Source: CAZFCK01 sp964517355
GTDB lineage: Bacteria; Desulfobacterota; Desulfovibrionia; Desulfovibrionales; Desulfovibrionaceae
NCBI GenBank assembly: GCA_964517355.1
Contig: CAZFCK010000231.1
Coordinates: forward strand, 1 to 7,418
Reading direction: 5' to 3'
DNA length: 7,418 bases
Every line of letters starts with the position of its first letter. Position 1 is the stretch's first letter. Below the pieces are notes generated by a model. The model was not told the DNA's origin, searched no databases, and saw nothing but the letters and a program-made list of their open reading frames with translations. Positions 5,641 through 7,418 of the stretch are shown in pieces. The translations under genes were made by a program, and so were the position numbers.

Positions 5641-5679
5641 ATTCGTATTAAAAAGCTTTAGCAGTCAGGAGAAGCCGCC

Positions 5680-6522
5680 ATGCGCCGGAGCAAAGCCCTT
5701 TCCCTTTCCCAGGCCGTACCGATCGTCACCCCAGCGCTGTTTATAGCGCTTTGGGTAGCTGTAGCTGCGCACATAAGCAATCAGGTGATTCTGCCTTCCG
5801 TGGGACAAGTCGTTGCATTGCTGACCCATCCTCTGACGAACATTATCAGCATGGGCTCGTTGTGCAGCAACGTACTCGTCAGCCTGGTGCGCGTCGTCAT
5901 GGGCTACGCCGCAGCGGCAATGATCGCCATACCGTTGGGCGTGATTATGGGATATTACGGACTGGCGTTTAACCTCTTCAATACTTTTCTCAATTTGTTC
6001 CGCCCCATTCCTCCTCTCGCCTGGGTGCCCCTGGTTATGGCCTGGTTCGGCGTTTCCAGCTTCGCAACGCTGTTGGGCATAGAAACAGGGCAGGCATTTA
6101 TCTATCTTAACAACCTCAAGTTCGCCATGTTGTTCATTATTTTTGTCGGTGCGTTTTATCCCATTCTCACCAGCACCATGCACGGCGTTGCCGGAGTCAA
6201 CAAAACATTGATCGATTCCGCCCGAGTGCTTGGCGCCAGCGAGAGACAAATATTCTTTCAGGTGCTCATCCCCGCCGCCATGCCTTCCATCACCACCGGC
6301 ATGCGTATCGGGTTGGGCATCGCCTGGATGTGTCTTGTCTCGGCAGAAATGCTGCCGGGATCCATTTCCGGTGTCGGCTATCTCATCACCCACGCCTATA
6401 CTTTAGCGTCCACTGATATTGTCATTGCCGGCATGATCTCAATCGGCATTGTAGGAGCTCTCATGGATTTCATCTTCAGGAAATTCGAGGAAAAAAAGTT
6501 TTCTTGGCGCAGGCAGGCCTGA
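5680..6522 (+). CDS. ABC transporter permease, SsuC/TauC-like
   Basis: This 280-residue inner-membrane protein forms the channel of the importer, probably as a homodimer. Hydrophobic spans are visible at about 13-32, 65-93, 110-134, 147-167, 195-220 and 244-267. RPIPPLAWVPLVMAWFG (108-124) is the conserved family segment. The EAA loop that docks the ATPase is DSARVLGASERQIFFQVLIP (179-198), with its invariant Gly185. Between WFG (122-124) and the next hydrophobic span (LKFAMLFIIF from 146), there are roughly 17 more residues (about 127-145) than I recall for SsuC or TauC. AGGAG (5667-5671) lies 8 nt before the ATG. The gene is followed after 4 nt by its ATPase, so the two are surely cotranscribed. 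Confidence 0.9.
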   Translation: MRRSKALSLSQAVPIVTPALFIALWVAVAAHISNQVILPSVGQVVALLTHPLTNIISMGSLCSNVLVSLVRVVMGYAAAAMIAIPLGVIMGYYGLAFNLFNTFLNLFRPIPPLAWVPLVMAWFGVSSFATLLGIETGQAFIYLNNLKFAMLFIIFVGAFYPILTSTMHGVAGVNKTLIDSARVLGASERQIFFQVLIPAAMPSITTGMRIGLGIAWMCLVSAEMLPGSISGVGYLITHAYTLASTDIVIAGMISIGIVGALMDFIFRKFEEKKFSWRRQA

Positions 6523-6526
6523 CAAC

Positions 6527-7288
6527 ATGCAGCAGACTAACGACAATGTGATCCAGGTTGTGGGACTAAGCAAGGAGTTCACCACAGAACGAGGTGAACG
6601 GCTCCTTGCCGTGGATGGGGTCAGTCTGAACGTGCCGGCCAATGAATTCATCTGTATTGTGGGGCCGTCCGGATGTGGAAAATCCACAATGCTGCGCATC
6701 ATCGCGGGATTGGAAAAAGCGAGCGCCGGCACGGCCCTGTATCGGGGTGCGCCCATTGTCAAACCCGGCAAGCGAATCGGCATGGTTTTTCAGGAATATT
6801 CTCTTTTTCCATGGCTCACTGTACTTGATAATATTGCGAAAGGATTGGAATTCGCGGGAATCAACCGCTCTAAAAGACGTAAAATGGCATCCGAGTATCT
6901 GAAAATTGTCGGTATGCCCGAATTTGGCGACGCATTCCCCCACGAACTTTCCGGAGGCATGCGCCAACGTGTGGCCATTGCACGCGCCCTGGCAAACGAA
7001 CCAGATGTCCTGCTCATGGACGAACCTTTCGGCGCCCTAGACGCCCACACCCGCATTCTACTGCAACGTGAACTGCTGCGTATCTGGGAACTGTCACACA
7101 AGACGATTCTTTTCGTCACCCATAGTGTGGACGAGGCAGTGTATTTGGCAGACAGAATTGTCATCATGTCTCATCGGCCGGGGCAAATCCGCGATGTGCT
7201 GACCGTGAACATGGAACGCCCCCGTAGCCGGGCAGAGCCCGAATTTGGAAGGCTTACCGACTCCATCCTCGCTGCGCTCGAACATTGA
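6527..7288 (+). CDS. ABC transporter ATPase, SsuB/TauB-like
   Basis: This 253-residue cytoplasmic ATPase drives the importer. All motifs are intact and in order: Walker A GPSGCGKST (46-54), Q-loop FQEYSLFPW (88-96), signature LSGGMRQR (141-148), Walker B VLLMDEP (161-167) with catalytic Glu166, D-loop GALD (169-172) and H-loop His199 in FVTHSVDEA. FPW after the Q-loop is typical of the nitrate/sulfonate/taurine group, and length is normal with no regulatory extension. It starts 4 nt after the permease stop with only a weak ribosome site inside the permease end, so translation is likely coupled. Confidence 0.93.
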   Translation: MQQTNDNVIQVVGLSKEFTTERGERLLAVDGVSLNVPANEFICIVGPSGCGKSTMLRIIAGLEKASAGTALYRGAPIVKPGKRIGMVFQEYSLFPWLTVLDNIAKGLEFAGINRSKRRKMASEYLKIVGMPEFGDAFPHELSGGMRQRVAIARALANEPDVLLMDEPFGALDAHTRILLQRELLRIWELSHKTILFVTHSVDEAVYLADRIVIMSHRPGQIRDVLTVNMERPRSRAEPEFGRLTDSILAALEH

Positions 7289-7314
7289 CGGCAATAACGG
7301 GGGCGGGAACTGCA

Positions 7315-7344
7315 GGAGCGCTTTGCAATGAGACAATGCGCTCC
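7315..7344 (+). terminator. Hairpin after the transporter genes, weak terminator
   Basis: GGAGCGC (7315-7321) pairs perfectly with GCGCTCC (7338-7344). TTG/CAA can extend the stem after a T-T mismatch. It lies 26 nt after the ATPase stop but lacks a T-run, so it may need Rho or may only protect the 3' end. Confidence 0.4.
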
Positions 7345-7375
7345 GGAAGATGGCCGCAGGTAACTAGTACCATGT

Positions 7376-7388
7376 AACATTTAATGTT
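7376..7388. promoter_or_regulatory. AACATT-T-AATGTT palindrome
   Basis: A perfect 6-bp inverted repeat around one base in the AT-rich right end. It may be an operator for a gene beyond the window. It shares the ACATTT/AATGT core with the palindrome at 192-209, but such AT-rich matches arise easily by chance. Confidence 0.2.
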
Positions 7389-7418
7389 TCGCTTTTAGAT
7401 TGTTTTGTGTATCTTGGC

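Larger units (their letters stand above)
5350..5679. other. 330-nt noncoding stretch inside the transporter cluster
   Basis: It contains an 11-bp GC hairpin (5358-5386), a Desulfovibrio-style CCTCCGGCGGG segment leading into a perfect 13-bp palindrome (5427-5454), and copy 2 of the dispersed repeat (5567-5640). At 5503-5521 a strong ribosome site (GAGGAGAG) is followed by ATG CTA TAA, a two-codon ORF that may be chance or a relic start. No good promoter for the permease gene was found. The stretch could lower expression of permease and ATPase relative to the binding protein, a common need in ABC importers. Confidence 0.6.

Noticed and set aside
5665..6393. Long open frame on the - strand (242 residues)
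   Set aside because: It is antisense to the well-supported permease, rich in His, Gln, Asp and Gly with no domain or ribosome site; an antisense shadow of a GC-rich membrane-protein gene.
1..7418. CRISPR array, tRNA, rRNA, insertion sequence or phage genes
   Set aside because: No regularly spaced direct repeats, no tRNA-like T-arm or cloverleaf noticed, and no transposase, integrase or phage protein among the frames.

Overview
The window reads as about 7.4 kb of chromosome from a strict anaerobe, most likely a Desulfovibrio-type sulfate or sulfite reducer (Desulfovibrionaceae). That placement is an inference. It rests on the intergenic style (GC-rich 'CCAGGGG..CCCCTGG' and 'CCTCCGGCGGG' hairpin repeats), on a HypB without a His-rich head, and on an oxygen-sensitive double-cubane-cluster protein. 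No rRNA or tRNA is present to test it. All well-supported genes lie on the + strand.

Left part (1-2081): a strong intrinsic terminator (13-62) closes an upstream unit outside the window. A candidate 54-residue single-pass membrane protein follows (310-474), then a short region able to fold (493-564). Next come hypA (669-1022) and hypB (1151-1819), the nickel-insertion pair of [NiFe]-hydrogenase maturation. After hypB come a structured dispersed repeat (1899-1975) and an inverted relative of the first terminator (2031-2081), whose T-run lies on the - strand side.

Middle (1820-3019): 1.2 kb with no convincing gene. It holds the repeat and terminator, a good sigma70-like promoter (2194-2221) facing two small hairpins and no clear ORF, several palindromes that could be operators, and a very AT-rich stretch leading to the next gene.

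Right part (3020-7288): a double-cubane-cluster anaerobic reductase (DCCP/YjiM type, relative of the 2-hydroxyacyl-CoA dehydratase D-component), then the three parts of a NitT/TauT-type ABC importer: exported binding protein (4204-5349), permease (5680-6522) and ATPase (6527-7288). The reductase and binding-protein genes are 23 nt apart and permease and ATPase 4 nt apart. A 330-nt noncoding stretch with two strong hairpins and a second copy of the dispersed repeat separates the two pairs.

Working model (inference): the importer supplies a small substrate that the reductase reduces at its [Fe8S9]-type cluster. The physiological substrate of this reductase family is not known, so a dedicated importer beside it is the most useful clue here. 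The ATP-dependent activator that must feed electrons to the reductase is absent from the window. The hypAB pair looks like a separate unit.
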